Part shown: positions 62,273 through 64,000 of the stretch, piece by piece
How the letters are laid out: each line of letters opens with the position of its first letter
Position numbering within the stretch: position 1 is the stretch's first letter
From: Paenibacillus sp. H1-7
Lineage (GTDB): Bacteria > Bacillota > Bacilli > Paenibacillales > NBRC-103111
Assembly: GCF_022354825.1 (NCBI RefSeq)
Contig: NZ_CP031168.1
Span: 7,430,501-7,494,500 of the forward strand
Reading direction: 5' to 3'
DNA: 64,000 nucleotides
The notes under the pieces: generated by a model
Told to the model about the DNA's origin: nothing
Databases searched by the model: none
What the model saw: the letters and a program-made list of their open reading frames with translations, nothing else
Translations under genes and position numbers: made by a program

Positions 62273-64000
62273 CTACGCCTTCTCCGCCGCATCCGCCGAA
62301 ACCAAGTCGATTCCGTGGAATTGGTACCCGTTCTGCACGTATGTGTCGTAATACAGCTTGCCGTTACGGTAATACATCAAATCCTCCAGACGGAATCCGC
62401 CCATCAAGTTCAGCTTTTCAATACCGCTCGCCTTTTTCTCATGAACGCAGCCCAGCTTGTAGGTCCGGCTGCCATGGTCGACGGCAAACGCGTACTGCAC
62501 GAATTCGCTTTGAAAATCGCCGAATATATATTTTTCCTCATATCGGTGACGATGCGTAGAGCGGTAGACGTCCGCCCGGATGGCCGCTTCGTTCTCCAGC
62601 GTCGCGTACAAGTCGCGGAACAAATCCTCTTTGGACAGCACATTGCGGTTGTCGTAGCTGGCCACGACATTCGCTCTCTCCAGCAGCTCGCGCTCGAACG
62701 CTTGATCGAACAACGGATGAGGGAACACATCCTTGCTTACCGCCTCCATCAACCGGTGGAGCAGCTTGTCCTCGCCTTGACCGAGCAGTTGAGACACATG
62801 GCCGACACACCGTTCGTCCCAATAAAATTGCTCGCCGCGGCGTTCCTCAAGCTCAGTAGTGATCTTATTCACCACATACTCGTAATACTCGTTAATATTG
62901 CGCCCCAAATATTCATTGGCGTAGGAAATGCTGCTCCGGCTTGCGTCGCGCAGCTGCCGTTCCAGCTGATGAAGGCGTTCCGTCTGCACCTTCATTCGCG
63001 AGTGAAGCTCGTCGAGCTTGTAGACATACTGCTCCAACAGCCGCCGCTTCGTCTCCAAATACAGGAGATCCAGCTTGAGGCCGTAGATCTCATCGATCAC
63101 GTGCTTGACGACCTGCTTCAACGGAATCTGATTCGTGAGCCGGTTCCATAACGATCCCCGCTCCACGGATTGCAGCTCGATTCGCTCCTCGTACTTCGAC
63201 TCAAGCTCCGCTCTGCACTGCGCAAGATTCGCCGCCGTCTCCTTCAGCTGCGCACGCAGCTCGGAGGCCAAGCTATCCGGCCGCTCGACCGGCGATGTCC
63301 AAGCCTCGCCGCTCACGTAGCCGTACAGCGGGTTCGCGATAACCCGCTCCTCGAAGCGCCGCTCGAGTTCGCGGGCCGGCTCTTGCCCGGCGAGAGCCGC
63401 TTCGACGCGGCGGGCTACGTTCGTTTCGAAGAACGAACGTGCATTGGCTCCATAGAACGCTTCCTCCGCTTCGCGCAGCGTCATCGATTTCCACTGCGCG
63501 GGAGATACGGTATGATACAGCAGCCCGTACATCCCATCCAGCGCCTTCGCCGGCTCCGCCATCAGCGAGCGGACGGTTTGATCCGATTGCCGGGCATCGA
63601 GCTCCAGCATGTCCAGAAGGTCGTTAAGCAAAACCGTGCCGCTGTTATGCTGCAGCTTGCGAGTGACCGAGCGGTACCAATGGTACAGCACGGTCAGCGC
63701 TATGGCTTGATTCGGCCGCTTTATCTTAGACATTCCGGCCGACACATACCCTCTGCCGTCACTTTCCGGCGGCGTTATATTCTGCTTGAACTGCTGATTG
63801 TTATATGTGCCGTGCTGCGGATCGAGCTCGTTAAGCACTTTGCGGTTTTTCAGCAGATTCAGGCTGCAGATCATCTCGCTTGCGCCCTGCATGCCGCTCT
63901 CGGCAAAAATGCCTCTTTCGTCTTTATCGCTCAGCAGATACACCATATCGAATAGCGGCGCCGGACCGTGCTGGACCGGCAGACGAATGCCTTCGCCGGT
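62273..64000 (-). CDS. Tubulin-like (Tubulin_2) protein, partial at the right edge
   Basis: The frame is open to the window edge, so only the C-terminal 575 residues are visible; the first in-frame ATG at 63946 is internal. The motif FDMVYLLSDKDERG near the edge and YVSAGMSKIKRPNQ resemble the end of the nucleotide-binding region of Tubulin_2 (PF13809) proteins. These are distant tubulin/FtsZ relatives often encoded with vWA proteins. The rest is helical with coiled-coil stretches (ELRAQLKETAANLAQCRAELESKY and KLDELHSRMKVQTERLHQLERQL). It precedes the vWA gene by 45 bases and would be the operon's filament- or switch-forming component. The GTP-binding glycine motif should lie outside the window. 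Confidence 0.68.
   Translation of the reverse strand, partial: TGEGIRLPVQHGPAPLFDMVYLLSDKDERGIFAESGMQGASEMICSLNLLKNRKVLNELDPQHGTYNNQQFKQNITPPESDGRGYVSAGMSKIKRPNQAIALTVLYHWYRSVTRKLQHNSGTVLLNDLLDMLELDARQSDQTVRSLMAEPAKALDGMYGLLYHTVSPAQWKSMTLREAEEAFYGANARSFFETNVARRVEAALAGQEPARELERRFEERVIANPLYGYVSGEAWTSPVERPDSLASELRAQLKETAANLAQCRAELESKYEERIELQSVERGSLWNRLTNQIPLKQVVKHVIDEIYGLKLDLLYLETKRRLLEQYVYKLDELHSRMKVQTERLHQLERQLRDASRSSISYANEYLGRNINEYYEYVVNKITTELEERRGEQFYWDERCVGHVSQLLGQGEDKLLHRLMEAVSKDVFPHPLFDQAFERELLERANVVASYDNRNVLSKEDLFRDLYATLENEAAIRADVYRSTHRHRYEEKYIFGDFQSEFVQYAFAVDHGSRTYKLGCVHEKKASGIEKLNLMGGFRLEDLMYYRNGKLYYDTYVQNGYQFHGIDLVSADAAEKA

Overview
The window looks like chromosome of a spore-forming, Gram-positive Firmicute, most likely Paenibacillus or a close relative. 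The evidence is indirect: moderately high GC, strong AGGAGG ribosome-binding sites, frequent GTG/TTG starts, lipobox lipoproteins, a YjcZ-type spore peptide, a YheC/D-type coat protein, a near-consensus sigma-A promoter with a cre site, and the family mix. No rRNA, tRNA, transposase, phage gene or CRISPR array was seen.

Layout. 1-5 kb: an inducible-looking chloramphenicol acetyltransferase whose ribosome-binding site is buried in a hairpin, an MFS pump, and a GH95-like glycosidase. 4.7-5.4 kb: a repeat-rich spacer. 5.4-8.2 kb: a three-gene ABC-2 exporter whose first permease appears to have lost its ATG (ATA in its place). 8.3-15.3 kb: an oligopeptide ABC importer operon (binding protein, two permeases, two ATPases) with an unrecognised 177-residue protein and an OsmC-family protein downstream.

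15.6-41.4 kb: a polysaccharide-utilisation locus, with 12 genes on the minus strand and a divergent ROK repressor. It has five heparinase II/III-type proteins. Two are exported (one huge and secreted, one a lipoprotein). Three lack signal peptides, and two of these are heparinase II (PL21)-like paralogues. It also holds two cytoplasmic Cys-type sulfatases, a GH88 unsaturated glucuronyl hydrolase, a PHP-domain protein and three sugar-binding lipoproteins without permeases. My reading is that a sulfated uronic-acid polysaccharide (heparin/heparan-like) is cut at the surface, captured and imported, then finished by cytoplasmic lyases, sulfatases and GH88. A strong minus-strand promoter with a perfect cre site lies between the lyase operon and the ROK gene. 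An FGE-like protein follows ROK but lacks one of the two catalytic cysteines of true formylglycine-generating enzymes.

41.5-55.7 kb: mixed housekeeping and accessory genes. These are a spore peptide, DUF2798 protein, ArsR/SRPBCC pair, YdcF protein, secreted LamG/Big2/dockerin phosphodiesterase, YheC/D ATP-grasp protein, a beta-helix/PDZ protein with a divergent AraC regulator and a well-placed direct-repeat operator, and a LysR regulator divergent from an MFS/oxidoreductase pair.

55.7-64 kb: the most unusual part. This minus-strand operon, entering from beyond the right edge, encodes a tubulin-like protein (partial), a six-TM vWA protein, a small unrecognised protein, a zinc-ribbon P-loop GTPase and a large GTPase-associated protein (GAP1-like) ending in a TM helix and two Ig-like repeats. 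It resembles the GTPase-associated conflict/signalling systems predicted by comparative genomics, here apparently assembled across the membrane. A roughly 250-nt, highly structured non-coding spacer ending in a terminator-like hairpin sits inside the operon.
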